A stretch of 64,000 bases of DNA from Pseudarthrobacter cellobiosi (GTDB taxonomy: Bacteria; Actinomycetota; Actinomycetes; Actinomycetales; Micrococcaceae): positions 1 through 64,000 of the forward strand of contig NZ_JAMXBJ010000030.1 in the NCBI RefSeq assembly GCF_023913755.1, in the 5' to 3' direction. How positions within the stretch are numbered: the stretch's first letter is position 1; every line of letters starts with the position of its first letter. Positions 1-8,065 of this stretch are shown one piece after another. Below the pieces are notes generated by a model. It saw only the letters and a program-made list of their open reading frames with translations. It was not told the origin of the DNA and searched no databases. Position numbers and translations under genes: made by a program.

Positions 1-76
1 AGGCCGGCCGACGCATCGAAATAAAGACAGCCAAAGCGTCAGACAGGCTCTGAGTCAGACCAACCCGACCCCCACA

Positions 77-730
77 TCAATCATTACTGACAGGCTCGAC
101 CACCGGGACCGACTCAGCGACGGGAGCCTCCTCGTAGGATAGGTTCTCGTAGTCCGTGTCGTCTTCGTCGTCGAGCCTGTCGTCCAGTTCCTTCAGCAGC
201 CAGGGATTAATCCGTGCAAGGATCTTGCGGACTTCCTCGACGTCGACGGCGGCGTACAGCACCGGACGGGCATCCCGGTACTTGGTGACGGGCGGCTTGT
301 CCGGCCACTTCGCGGCGAGAGCCCTGACGCGTTCGGGCAGGGAATTGTGGGCGTTGTCCGCGATCTTCACCAACGCTGCGTCGTGGTCCTCGGCAATGAA
401 GTTCATGCCGGCCTGATAGTCATCGGGATTCTCGTGCAGCCGGTTGGTGACCCGCTCGATGATGTCCGCTGCCCGCTCGGAAACGCCCATGTCCAGCAGC
501 GCTTGCCGCGTGATGGGAGTGTCCTCGGCAATGTCATGAAGGTAACCGGCGATCCGGATATCGTCGTCGAAATCTGCCAAGGCGTCACCTACCGCGATCA
601 CATGGTCACGGTAGGGCCGCTTGAGCTTGTCCTTCTGCCGGTTGTGGGCCACCTCGGCCAGGACTCGCGCCGTCTCGACAGTGAATCGCGGTTGAGGGAT
701 TTGTGCTTCAGTGAATTCGGGTGCCGACAT
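77..730 (-). CDS. HD-domain phosphohydrolase (RelA/SpoT-like small hydrolase)
   Basis: Cytosolic protein of 217 residues with an HD metal-dependent hydrolase fold. The visible motifs are YRDHVIAVG near residue 40, LHDIAEDTP (the HD pair) near 64, and KIADNAHN near 122, the layout of the (p)ppGpp hydrolase class, but no synthetase or regulatory domain is present. The substrate cannot be read from sequence. The last ~10 residues (VPVVEPVSND) are encoded by half of a repeat also found in the E2 gene, so the tail is probably not functional. A TAGGCT box ends 6 bases before the ATG, suggesting a leaderless transcript. Confidence 0.85.
   Translation of the reverse strand: MSAPEFTEAQIPQPRFTVETARVLAEVAHNRQKDKLKRPYRDHVIAVGDALADFDDDIRIAGYLHDIAEDTPITRQALLDMGVSERAADIIERVTNRLHENPDDYQAGMNFIAEDHDAALVKIADNAHNSLPERVRALAAKWPDKPPVTKYRDARPVLYAAVDVEEVRKILARINPWLLKELDDRLDDEDDTDYENLSYEEAPVAESVPVVEPVSND
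89..108. repeat. Half REP-like element inside the HD gene 3' end
   Basis: This 20-base stretch is nearly identical to the left arm of the palindrome at 40398-40439 (shared core GACAGGCTCGACCACCGGG). Read on the minus strand it encodes VPVVEPV, the last residues of the HD protein but three. Only one arm is present here, so it looks like a decayed or half copy that has been taken into the reading frame. Confidence 0.6.
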
Positions 731-798
731 AGCTCCAGCCTACGCGTAGGGCAGCAAGTGGCCTCACGTCCGCGGGGCCGCAAGTGTCCGCTCGCGCG

Positions 799-1683
799 CT
801 ACTTAGGGCCGGTCCAGACCCACGGTTCCCGCGGGAGGTCCGCCGGCCGGAACGCCGCGAGTGCGTGTTCCAGCGTCCCGGCCGGCAGCCCCAGGGACTG
901 CAGGATGAGGTTCCGCACGTCAGCGGAGGAAACGCCCGCGAGGGAGAGGTCGGACAGCGTCACGGCGCCGTCGCGCTTTGCCAACCGGGCGCCGTCGGAG
1001 TTCACCACCAGCGGCACGTGTGCATATTCCGGAATGGGAATGTTCAACAACGACGCAAGATACGCCTGCCTGGGCGTGGACGGTAGCAGGTCATCGCCCC
1101 GCACCACCTGGTCGATGCCCTGTGCGGCGTCGTCCACCACGACGGCCAGGTTGTAGGCGGTGACGCCGTCGTTGCGGCGAAGGACAAAATCGTCCACCAG
1201 GCCGGTGAAGTCGCCGTGCAGCACATCCCGCACGGCGTACTCCGCTACCTCGGCGCGGAGCCGGATGGCCGCAGGCCGGGTGGAGCGTTTGAACTCCAGC
1301 TCGGCAGGGTCGAGCTCACGGCAGGTGCCCGGATAGGCACCCTGCGGCGCGTGCGGCGCTGACGGCGCCTCCTGGATTTCGCGGCGCGTGCAGAAGCATT
1401 CGTAGGTGAGGCCTGCGGCAGCCAGCCGCCCGATCGCTTCAGCGTAGACGGCGCCGCGGTCCGTCTGGCGCACGACGGCGCCGTCCCACGTCAAGCCCAC
1501 GGCCTCCAGATCGCGGAGCTGCTCCGCCTCTGCGCCGGCCCGCGCCCGGTCAAGGTCCTCGACGCGCAGCAGGAAGTCGCGGCCGGTGGACCGGGCGAAC
1601 AGCCAGGCGAGCATCGCGGTGCGGAGGTTTCCTATATGCAGTTCACCGGAGGGGCTGGGGGCAAAGCGGCCGGCAGGGGTCAT
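799..1683 (-). CDS. gluQ: Glutamyl-Q tRNA(Asp) synthetase
   Basis: Truncated glutamyl-tRNA synthetase paralogue of 294 residues, which in the family attaches glutamate to the queuosine base of tRNA(Asp). It has the class I HIGH-type motif HIGN at residues 16-19, a CFC...C zinc-site pattern around residues 96-120, and LAKRDGA as the KMSKS equivalent. The anticodon-binding half of GltX is absent, as expected. A TAGGGT box sits 6 bases before the ATG, so the transcript is probably leaderless. It is the first gene downstream of the palindrome at 1705-1767. Confidence 0.93.
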   Translation of the reverse strand: MTPAGRFAPSPSGELHIGNLRTAMLAWLFARSTGRDFLLRVEDLDRARAGAEAEQLRDLEAVGLTWDGAVVRQTDRGAVYAEAIGRLAAAGLTYECFCTRREIQEAPSAPHAPQGAYPGTCRELDPAELEFKRSTRPAAIRLRAEVAEYAVRDVLHGDFTGLVDDFVLRRNDGVTAYNLAVVVDDAAQGIDQVVRGDDLLPSTPRQAYLASLLNIPIPEYAHVPLVVNSDGARLAKRDGAVTLSDLSLAGVSSADVRNLILQSLGLPAGTLEHALAAFRPADLPREPWVWTGPK

Positions 1684-1704
1684 GGATCAACCCTAGTCCG
1701 GGCA

Positions 1705-1767
1705 GCAAGAGCCCCTCAGCTACCGATGACTTCGAGGATCCGACGTCGGTGGCTCAGGGGCTCTTGC
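1705..1767. repeat. Intergenic inverted repeat, 21-bp arms
   Basis: Arms at 1705-1725 and 1747-1767 pair at 19 of 21 positions around a 21-base loop. It lies between gluQ (leftward) and an AsnC gene (rightward), both reading away from it, so it is not placed as a terminator for either. No T-run follows on either strand. The rest of 1684-1899 holds no gene I can support. Confidence 0.75.
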
Positions 1768-1899
1768 CGTGTGTGCAGAATGACCGTGGTGTGAACAAGT
1801 GTCAATCAGCGGCGTCCTCCTTGCGGGAGGCGGTGTCCAGTTGCCGGGTGGTGTGCCGGAGTTCCTGTAGCCTGCGGGATTCGGCGGTAGCCTCAGCCC

Positions 1900-1972
1900 T
1901 TGTTGCCACAATTTGAGCAGACGCCATACAGTTGGCACAACTGGCAAGCATTTCGTTGGTCAGTCTGACCAA
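1900..1972 (+). promoter_or_regulatory. Promoter with three phased dyads (AsnC/Lrp autoregulatory array)
   Basis: Three dyads lie on one face of the helix: TTGT-N4-ACAA at 1900-1911, CAGTTG-GCA-CAACTG at 1929-1943, and TTGGTCAG-T-CTGACCAA at 1956-1972. Their centres are about 30 and 28 bp apart. A plausible promoter (TTGCCA at 1903-1908, 18-bp spacer, TACAGT at 1927-1932) is overlapped by the first two. Lrp-family octamers wrap DNA at such arrays, so autoregulation of the next gene is the natural reading. Binding is inferred. Confidence 0.65.
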
Positions 1973-2006
1973 TAGAGACCACGAGCTCCGACAGGAACTG
2001 ATCAGA

Positions 2007-2465
2007 TTGCAGCAATTGGACGCCACGGACAAGCGCATCCTCAATGCCCTGGACGAGGACCCGCGCGTCCCCATCATGGTGCTGGCCCAGCGGCTGGGCC
2101 TGGCGCGAGGGACCGTCCAGTCGCGCCTGGAGCGGATGACGGCGTCGGGCGCTCTCCGTCCCAACAGCAGCCGAGTGCTCCCCTCCGCCCTGGGCAGGGG
2201 TGTGGCGGCGGCCGTCAGCGCCGAACTGGACCAGAGCCACCTCAACGAAGCCATCGCGGCCCTGCGAGAAATCCCCGAGGTCCTGGAATGCCATGCGCCT
2301 GCCGGCGACACCGACCTGCTGATCCGCGTGGTGGCCACCAGCCCGGACGACCTCTACCGCGTGTCCGAGGAGATCCGGCTCTGCCCCGGCATTGTCCGGA
2401 CGTCCACCAGCATGTTCCTGCGTGAAGTCATCCCGTACCGCACCACCGGACTGCTGCGGGACTGA
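2007..2465 (+). CDS. AsnC/Lrp family transcriptional regulator
   Basis: About 152 residues from the chosen start, the usual size for the family. The N-terminal winged helix-turn-helix (LDATDKRILNAL... LAQRLGLARGTVQSRLERM) is followed by a RAM/AsnC effector domain. I chose TTG at 2007 because AGGAA lies 9 bases upstream and because an open frame reaching back to TTG 1932 would place the start inside the operator dyads. No amino-acid gene is directly downstream, so its targets beyond itself are unknown. Confidence 0.85.
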   Translation: MQQLDATDKRILNALDEDPRVPIMVLAQRLGLARGTVQSRLERMTASGALRPNSSRVLPSALGRGVAAAVSAELDQSHLNEAIAALREIPEVLECHAPAGDTDLLIRVVATSPDDLYRVSEEIRLCPGIVRTSTSMFLREVIPYRTTGLLRD

Positions 2466-2563
2466 ATTATTGCCCGACTTTCAGGCCGCACGGGAAGCTC
2501 TCCCCATCGCCCTCGCGGACGCATCGCAGCTAGGCTGGCACGGGAATCCATTCAGGGGGAAAC

Positions 2564-4048
2564 ATGGCGGGGAACTTTTACGGCGGCGACGTTGCCCAGT
2601 TGCGGCAGCTCGCCAAGGACCTGGCAGGCGGCGCCACCAGGTTGAGCCTGCTCGGCCAGCAGCTCAGCAGCGTCATCGGCACAGGCGTCTGGAAAGGGCA
2701 CGACGCCGAGCGCTTCCGCAGCGACTGGACGTCATCGTGCTTGTTGCTGCTGAAGTCCGCAACGGCCGGGCTGGAGTCGGCATCCAAGACGCTGCTCGCC
2801 AACGCCGACGAGCAGGAGAAGGCCAGCGACGGGGCCGGTTCAGGTGGCGGCTCCGGGAGTGGTGGCAGCGGTTCCGGGGACGGCGCTGCCCAGGACCTGA
2901 CGGACCGGCTGAACGGCATAACCCCCGAAGAACGCCAGGCCTACCTCGGCAGCGAGGAATTCAGGCACTGGGCGCTTGAAAACCCCGAGGCTGCAAAGGC
3001 CGCCATGGATGCTGCCGCCGATTCTGGGCTGATCGACAAAAGCTCCGAGGAAGACGCGGATTTCCTCAGCGACTACTGGAACAACCAGGCAATGCTGGAC
3101 ATGGGCATCGACCCCGCCAGCTGGGACACCTCCAAAGGCACCGAACACAACTGGGAGACCATCAAGAAGGTCTACGACTTCTACGGCCGGGCGTACCTCT
3201 CCAACCCGGACCTGCAGTGGGCCGGCATGGCCAACATGATCGGCCCGTCCTTCGCAGGCGGCTTCAAGGACATGGCCATGCTGCGGGACCTCGCCCAGCA
3301 GATCGCGGACAATCCGGCTTCGGACATCCCGCTCCCCATCCTTGACCAGATCGAACAGCTCGCAGGCATGACCGACCAGGAGATCCGTTATTACGAGACC
3401 AGCATGCTGGATATGAACAAGGAGATCTTCCTGGACCAAGCCCGCCAACATGAGGCCTACATGAACGGCGGAATCGAGGAAATCAACAGATTGCGGGACT
3501 CGGGCGCCATCGACACCGGTACCGCCGAGGAGTGGGCCAAGATCGATTCCGGCGACCCGGATCTGATCCAGGAAGGCAACACCGCCCTCCTGTACCGCGA
3601 GCAGAACGAGATCATCGCGGACGATTACGACCAAATGCGGATCCACCCTGGCGGAGAGGCCATAACGTACATGGTCACGTTGGCCGGCGAGCCGTCCATC
3701 CCGGGCGCAAAAAGCTACCCGGAAGTCTTTCCCTACACCTTCAGCGTGGAGAGTCCCGGCCCGGAAAACGTGCCCTTCACAAATTGGGACAACCCCACCC
3801 AGTTCCGCACCGACTTCACCACAGGGTTCCCCGACGGGAACGTCTCCAACGCGGACCAGCGGTGGGAGCTCATCCGGCAGGACACCCTCCCGGCCTACCA
3901 GAACCTCCTGGCGACGGATCCCGCACGTGCAGAACAAATTATCGGTTCGGACTTCAACGACCGCGTGGAGCAGCACCGCCCCACCAACAACATCCCCGGC
4001 ATCATGGACCGCTTTGTAAATGGCTTCGGCGCGGAGGTCCACCAGTGA
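2564..4048 (+). CDS. WXG100-like N-terminal domain protein, putative secreted effector
   Basis: The 494-residue protein starts with a ~90-residue helical region carrying a WKG motif at 43-45, as in WXG100/ESX proteins exported by type VII systems. A Gly/Ser-rich linker at about 90-107 joins it to a ~385-residue acidic C-terminal region of no family I recognise, rich in Trp, Asp and Asn. There is no cleavable signal peptide. The start has a good AGGGGG ribosome site, and a TAGGCT box lies at 2531-2536. The GTG of the following lipoprotein gene overlaps its stop by four bases, so the two are co-translated. No ESX machinery is in the window. Confidence 0.75.
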   Translation: MAGNFYGGDVAQLRQLAKDLAGGATRLSLLGQQLSSVIGTGVWKGHDAERFRSDWTSSCLLLLKSATAGLESASKTLLANADEQEKASDGAGSGGGSGSGGSGSGDGAAQDLTDRLNGITPEERQAYLGSEEFRHWALENPEAAKAAMDAAADSGLIDKSSEEDADFLSDYWNNQAMLDMGIDPASWDTSKGTEHNWETIKKVYDFYGRAYLSNPDLQWAGMANMIGPSFAGGFKDMAMLRDLAQQIADNPASDIPLPILDQIEQLAGMTDQEIRYYETSMLDMNKEIFLDQARQHEAYMNGGIEEINRLRDSGAIDTGTAEEWAKIDSGDPDLIQEGNTALLYREQNEIIADDYDQMRIHPGGEAITYMVTLAGEPSIPGAKSYPEVFPYTFSVESPGPENVPFTNWDNPTQFRTDFTTGFPDGNVSNADQRWELIRQDTLPAYQNLLATDPARAEQIIGSDFNDRVEQHRPTNNIPGIMDRFVNGFGAEVHQ

Positions 4049-4698
4049 AGACCACATGCCCAACCGCACCTCGGCGCCAGCGGCGGCGGCCCGCCGTCGT
4101 ACTTCTTGCCCTTTCCGCTTGCCTTGCCCTGACGGGCTGCCAGATCAGTGGCACCACGAACGAACCGACCTCTCAAGGGAGCACCATGAGCACCTCGGAA
4201 TTTTCCACCCTCGACGCTGCCGGCGTGGACCAGATCCGCGAATCCAAGACCGCGCGGCTGGACATGAGCTCGGGAAGGCTGGAAAAGGCTGCTGTCCGGG
4301 TCACGGAAGACAGCTATGGGCCCGAGATCAATACCAAGGACTCGGGAAAGATCAAGCTCACCATCGTTGCTCCGAGCGGCGAGATCAGTGGCGAAACGGA
4401 CCGTATCCGGTTGAACACCACGAACAAGCGGCCGGACTTCAGCGAGGTCACCTACTTCCTCACCGCCGACTCGCCCGACGAGTATTTTGAGCTCATCCGG
4501 GACGGTGTGGCGCGGTACGGGATCGACGCCGACTCCGCCGAACGCTGGATCGCCGGTGCCCAGCGGGACCCGGAACGAAAGACCGATTTCTCCGTCACCT
4601 CCGGCACCTCCACGGGCCTGGACGTGAACTACGACCTCCGGTACGACGGCGGCAAGGACACCCAGGTGATCATCGTCCACGTCCGCCCCACGGACTGA
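4045..4698 (+). CDS. Putative lipoprotein paired with the WXG100-like protein
   Basis: The 217-residue product has a basic N-region (RRQRRR), a hydrophobic stretch and an LTGC lipobox with Cys32, so it should be anchored to the outer face of the membrane. GTG at 4045 overlaps the preceding stop (GTGA), which fixes the start. The mature part contains no family I recognise; it alternates beta-like and charged segments (for example EVTYFLTADSPDEYFELIRDG). Likely a partner, chaperone or immunity-like protein for the upstream gene; this role is inference from coupling only. Confidence 0.75.
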   Translation: MKTTCPTAPRRQRRRPAVVLLALSACLALTGCQISGTTNEPTSQGSTMSTSEFSTLDAAGVDQIRESKTARLDMSSGRLEKAAVRVTEDSYGPEINTKDSGKIKLTIVAPSGEISGETDRIRLNTTNKRPDFSEVTYFLTADSPDEYFELIRDGVARYGIDADSAERWIAGAQRDPERKTDFSVTSGTSTGLDVNYDLRYDGGKDTQVIIVHVRPTD

Positions 4699-4729
4699 CG
4701 CAACGCAACGCAGAACAAACGCCCTCGCG

Positions 4730-5185
4730 CTACACCGGCGGCCCCGCGTTGGACTTCAGGTTCTTCATCACCAGCGTGGACGTCAGCCGCTCAACCCCGG
4801 GCAGTGACGTGAGCTCGGCGTCGTAGAAGCGCTGGTAGCCAGGCAGGTCTTCGGCGATGACCTTCAGCAGGTAGTCCGGGGAGCCGAAGAGCCGCTGCGC
4901 CTCCACGATGTTGGGGTTGTCTGCCACCCGGTTCTCAAAGATCTCCATCGTGGAGCGGTCCACCTGGCGCAAAGTCACAAACACAATGGCCTCGAAACCG
5001 AGCCCGACGGCGGCCGGGTCGATGTCCGCCTTGTAGCCGCGGATCACGCCTGACGTCTCCAGGTCCCGAAGCCTCCGGTGGCATGGCGCCACCGTGAGCC
5101 CGACCTTCGCGGCCAGCGCCGTGGCGGTCATCCGGCCATCTTCTTTGAGGTGGCGCAAAATGTTTCTGTCAATATGGTCAATCAC
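4730..5185 (-). CDS. AsnC/Lrp family transcriptional regulator (divergent to LysE exporter)
   Basis: The 151-residue protein has an N-terminal winged HTH (IDRNILRHLKEDGRMTATAL) and an AsnC effector domain ending near SLPGVERLTSTLV. It is divergent from a LysE-family exporter, the standard arrangement in which the regulator senses an amino acid and activates its export. GTG start; a TAAGAT box ends 6 bases upstream, predicting a leaderless mRNA. CTTACC at 5194-5199 and GGTAAG at 5226-5231 form a spaced inverted pair that could hold regulator half-sites. Confidence 0.9.
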   Translation of the reverse strand: MIDHIDRNILRHLKEDGRMTATALAAKVGLTVAPCHRRLRDLETSGVIRGYKADIDPAAVGLGFEAIVFVTLRQVDRSTMEIFENRVADNPNIVEAQRLFGSPDYLLKVIAEDLPGYQRFYDAELTSLPGVERLTSTLVMKNLKSNAGPPV

Positions 5186-5289
5186 GCAAATATCTTACCA
5201 ATTGCGGCTTCTGCTCGGCGAAAAGGGTAAGCACTTATGGCCGGAAACTTCATAAGGTTTGTCCTGTACCTATCGGACAGGAGCCCACC

Positions 5290-5943
5290 ATGAATCCCCA
5301 GCTGTTTTTCGCCTTTGTGGTGGTGGCAGTCGCCCTTGCCTGCACCCCCGGCGTGGACTGGGCGTACTCCATCACGGCCGGTTTGCGGCAGCGCAGCTTT
5401 GTCCCGGCCGTGGCCGGACTTTGCGGCGGCTACGTCCTGCACACGCTGCTGATGGTGGCAGGTCTCGCAGCCCTGCTGTCCGGCCTGCCGGGTGTCCTGG
5501 GCTGGCTTACGGTAGCGGGCGCGGGCTACCTACTATGGTTGGGCATCAGCACCCTCCGCTCCTGGCGCGGAGCCTCCTTCAGTGCGGCAGACGCCGTCGG
5601 GAAGCCCGCCAACCAGCTCCGCACCTTCCTTCAGGGCATGGGCACCAGCGGCATCAACCCCAAGGGGCTGCTGTTCTATGTGGCGCTTGTGCCGCAGTTC
5701 GTCAGCCCGGAGGCCTCCCTCCCGGTCCCCGTCCAGTCCGGCCTGCTGGGCCTGACCTTTGTCCTGCTGGCCGGAACCGTTTACACCTGTGTGGCGCTGC
5801 TGGCCCGCAAACTCCTGCAGTCCCGGCCCGGCGCCGCGCGGACAGTCACCCTGGCCAGCGGCATCATCATGGTTGCCCTCGGCGTGGCGCTCCTCTCCGA
5901 GCAGCTGGTTCCGCTGGTTGCCGGGCTCACCGGGCAGGTCTGA
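5290..5943 (+). CDS. LysE/RhtB family amino acid exporter
   Basis: The 217-residue membrane protein has about six hydrophobic segments. The N-terminal CTPGVDWAY replaces the TPGPN signature of the family, and GINPKGLLFYVALVPQF is the conserved mid-protein block. It is expected to export an amino acid across the cytoplasmic membrane, substrate unknown. The ribosome site ACAGGAG lies just before the ATG. Its likely controller is the divergent AsnC gene. Confidence 0.88.
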   Translation: MNPQLFFAFVVVAVALACTPGVDWAYSITAGLRQRSFVPAVAGLCGGYVLHTLLMVAGLAALLSGLPGVLGWLTVAGAGYLLWLGISTLRSWRGASFSAADAVGKPANQLRTFLQGMGTSGINPKGLLFYVALVPQFVSPEASLPVPVQSGLLGLTFVLLAGTVYTCVALLARKLLQSRPGAARTVTLASGIIMVALGVALLSEQLVPLVAGLTGQV

Positions 5944-5987
5944 CGCCACCTTCGGGCACAGCGTTTCGGGCGAGCTCAGCAGCAAAC

Positions 5988-6365
5988 CTAGGCCTTGCGC
6001 TCCATGAACCATTCCGTGAACTCGGACGCCCGACCGTCCGGTTCAAGGCGGATGACCCACAAGTTGTCGTAGCTGGGACTATCACCAAGGTAGTCCGTGA
6101 AACCCTGCACAAAGGCCAGCCCGCCGTCGGTCCCCAGCCCGCTATCCGTCCCCAACAGCGTCCAGTCAAACGTCCAATCCCCGGGTTCGTCCCGCGCCTC
6201 CAGCCAGCGGTCCACGATCTGCTCGCGGCCCCGCCAGGCATCGACATCATGCGGGCGGGTGGCGTAGACGGCTTCTTCGGTGAACAGAGACCCGATGTCC
6301 TCCGGGTTGTTGGTGGTCCACGCCGCGATGTACTTTTCCATCCAGGACCGGGCTGCGTCGCTCAT
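5988..6365 (-). CDS. SnoaL/NTF2-like polyketide cyclase family protein
   Basis: About 125 residues with the cone-shaped NTF2-like pattern: a helix with WMEKYIAAWTTNNPEDIGSL, then W-rich strands (WRGREQIVDRWL, WTFDWTLLG) and a final FTEWFMERK. The family includes small isomerases, cyclases and ligand-binding proteins, and the specific role is unknown. I chose ATG 6365, although GGAGG is unusually close to it; an in-frame GTG lies 33 bases upstream. It stands alone between convergent and same-strand neighbours. Confidence 0.75.
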   Translation of the reverse strand: MSDAARSWMEKYIAAWTTNNPEDIGSLFTEEAVYATRPHDVDAWRGREQIVDRWLEARDEPGDWTFDWTLLGTDSGLGTDGGLAFVQGFTDYLGDSPSYDNLWVIRLEPDGRASEFTEWFMERKA

Positions 6366-6445
6366 GCCTCCGTTGTACTCCGGGGCGGCCTGGGCCACAA
6401 GGCAGGTCCACTAGGCAGGTCCGTAAGGCCGCCCGCAACCGGAGT

Positions 6446-7411
6446 CTATTTCCCGTCCAGGTTTTCCCACTCCTGCTCCCACAGCCGGCGCTCGTCAATG
6501 TCCTTGCGGATGACTTCGAACGTTTCCAGCTCCGCCGGCCTGCCGCGGAGCCAGTCCCGCGGGTTGAGGGATTTGCGGCCGTTGTCGAGCACCAGCAGGG
6601 CACGGTCGGTGAGGGCGTCGTTGCGGAGCACCACGTCGGTTTTCCGACGGCGGAGCACCTCCTTCAGGGCGTCGTGCGCCTTTGCGTGGGCGCCGAGCCG
6701 CCGGAGCGCCCGCCCGCGGAGCAGCAGGAGGGCCGCCGAGAGGTCGTCGGAGTTCAGCAGCCCCTCCGTACAGATCACCACTTCCTTGTCGCGTCCCAGC
6801 GCGAACGCCAGTGCGCAGCGAGCCAAGGCTGAGGGCAACGACGGCGGCAACCCGGCCACCGTCTGCAGCGCGGCTTCCAGCTGGCCCGTCTCCCTCAAGG
6901 AGTGCGACAGTGCCAGGAAAACCGATTCCTGGCTGAACAGCACGGGGACTTCGATACGCTCGGCAACCTCTACCCGGGTGACCACACGCGCGAGGTACGT
7001 GGCCGCATACTGGTTGGCGTCGTCGTCGTTTCTGATGGACAGGCCGCGCTGGAGGAGTTCGGACGCGCGCAGGTAGCCGCCGTGCTGGTACGCCAGGAGG
7101 CCGGCCATAACGGAGCAGAGCCCGGCCCAGCCCGGATAGGCGCGGCCCAGGGCGATGAGCCGCTCCGGTTCCTTACTGGTGAAGATGGCATCATGCACGG
7201 CTTTGGCCGCTTTTCCGGGCATCCGCTTGAGCCTGGGAACGTCGCCGTCCACGGCAATCAGCGCGGCATCCCGGCCGCCCAGCACTCCGTGGATCAGCCC
7301 GCCTACGCTGCCGGCGAGCTCCCGGACGGGGGTCTGCATGTGGACGTTCCCGAACGGCGTCAGGTCACGCATGTCCCGGTAGATCGGTCCTCTGGCATCC
7401 CCCACGGTCAT
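6446..7411 (-). CDS. TPR-like helical repeat protein of unknown function
   Basis: The 321-residue soluble protein is mostly alpha-helical. Its middle contains degenerate tetratricopeptide-like helices (AGLLAYQHGGYLRASELLQRG, ALSHSLRETGQLEAALQ, LLRGRALRRLGAHAKAHDALKEVL). The N-terminus and the C-terminal DWLRGRPAELETFEVIRKDI are not repeat-like. Such proteins usually act as scaffolds, and no partner is indicated here. TAGCAT ends 6 bases before the ATG, so the transcript is probably leaderless. Confidence 0.7.
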   Translation of the reverse strand: MTVGDARGPIYRDMRDLTPFGNVHMQTPVRELAGSVGGLIHGVLGGRDAALIAVDGDVPRLKRMPGKAAKAVHDAIFTSKEPERLIALGRAYPGWAGLCSVMAGLLAYQHGGYLRASELLQRGLSIRNDDDANQYAATYLARVVTRVEVAERIEVPVLFSQESVFLALSHSLRETGQLEAALQTVAGLPPSLPSALARCALAFALGRDKEVVICTEGLLNSDDLSAALLLLRGRALRRLGAHAKAHDALKEVLRRRKTDVVLRNDALTDRALLVLDNGRKSLNPRDWLRGRPAELETFEVIRKDIDERRLWEQEWENLDGK

Positions 7412-7446
7412 CTCTCCATGCTACGTGGCGGACCGATGGGCACGCC

Positions 7447-7947
7447 CTACGTGGCCGCGGCGACCCAGAGCCCGATCACCCAGGTGCTGGCCGCCAGGCA
7501 CGCCAGTCCGAACTCCACCAGCATGCCCAGCCCGGTGGCTTTGAGGGCTGCCCAGCTGGTGGAAGTTGCCGTGCCGAAGTTCCGGGTGCGGAGGAATTCG
7601 CTGAGCAGCAGGCCCACGGCAAAGCCCACAAAAAGCCCCACCACCGGGATGATGAACATGCCGGCCACGCCCGCCGCCAGGCCGATCACCACGCTGCGGT
7701 TGGGGATGCTGTGCTGCCTGAGCTTCCGGCCGGTCAGCACGGCGCTGGCGGCCATGCCGGCCAGCACAAATACCATCCCCACCGCGAAGACCACCCAGCC
7801 TGTGGTTCCGGCGCCGCCCCAGATGGCCCACGCCAGCAGGCTGAGCCCGATCAGGAAGCTGCCGGGCAGTATGGGGATGATGGTGCCCGCCACGCCCACC
7901 AGGATGGCCAGGCCGCACAGGATGCTCACCACGGTTTCGGAGTTCAT
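7447..7947 (-). CDS. DUF456 family membrane protein
   Basis: The 166-residue protein is nearly all hydrophobic, with about four or five membrane spans and abundant Gly, the pattern of DUF456. The loop ILPGSFLIGL and the segment VIGLAAGVAGMFIIPVVGLFVGF are typical of the family. Function is unknown. TAAACT lies 7 bases before the ATG, another likely leaderless start. It abuts the TPR-like gene on the same strand. Confidence 0.8.
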   Translation of the reverse strand: MNSETVVSILCGLAILVGVAGTIIPILPGSFLIGLSLLAWAIWGGAGTTGWVVFAVGMVFVLAGMAASAVLTGRKLRQHSIPNRSVVIGLAAGVAGMFIIPVVGLFVGFAVGLLLSEFLRTRNFGTATSTSWAALKATGLGMLVEFGLACLAASTWVIGLWVAAAT

Positions 7948-7989
7948 GAGCCCCAGTTTAGGGCGGCACTGCGGTCAGCTTCGCCGCTT

Positions 7990-8042
7990 AACGCCCGACG
8001 GCGGTGCGTCCCCTGCGCGGAGAGGCACCGCCGTCGGGCGTT
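7990..8042 (-). terminator. Perfect 18-bp stem downstream of malic enzyme
   Basis: Arms at 7990-8007 and 8025-8042 pair at all 18 positions around a 17-base loop. It begins 24 bases past the malic enzyme stop and sits ahead of no gene start, so it most likely ends that transcript. It lacks a clear T-run, as is common in high-GC actinobacteria. Confidence 0.75.
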
Positions 8043-8065
8043 GTGTCAGTGCGTGGCTGCGGTGG

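Noticed and set aside
2840..4069. Long open frame (409 codons) opposite the WXG100-like gene
   Set aside because: It is an antisense frame of a high-GC gene, with no family motif and no ribosome site, and the plus-strand gene is coupled to a lipoprotein gene.
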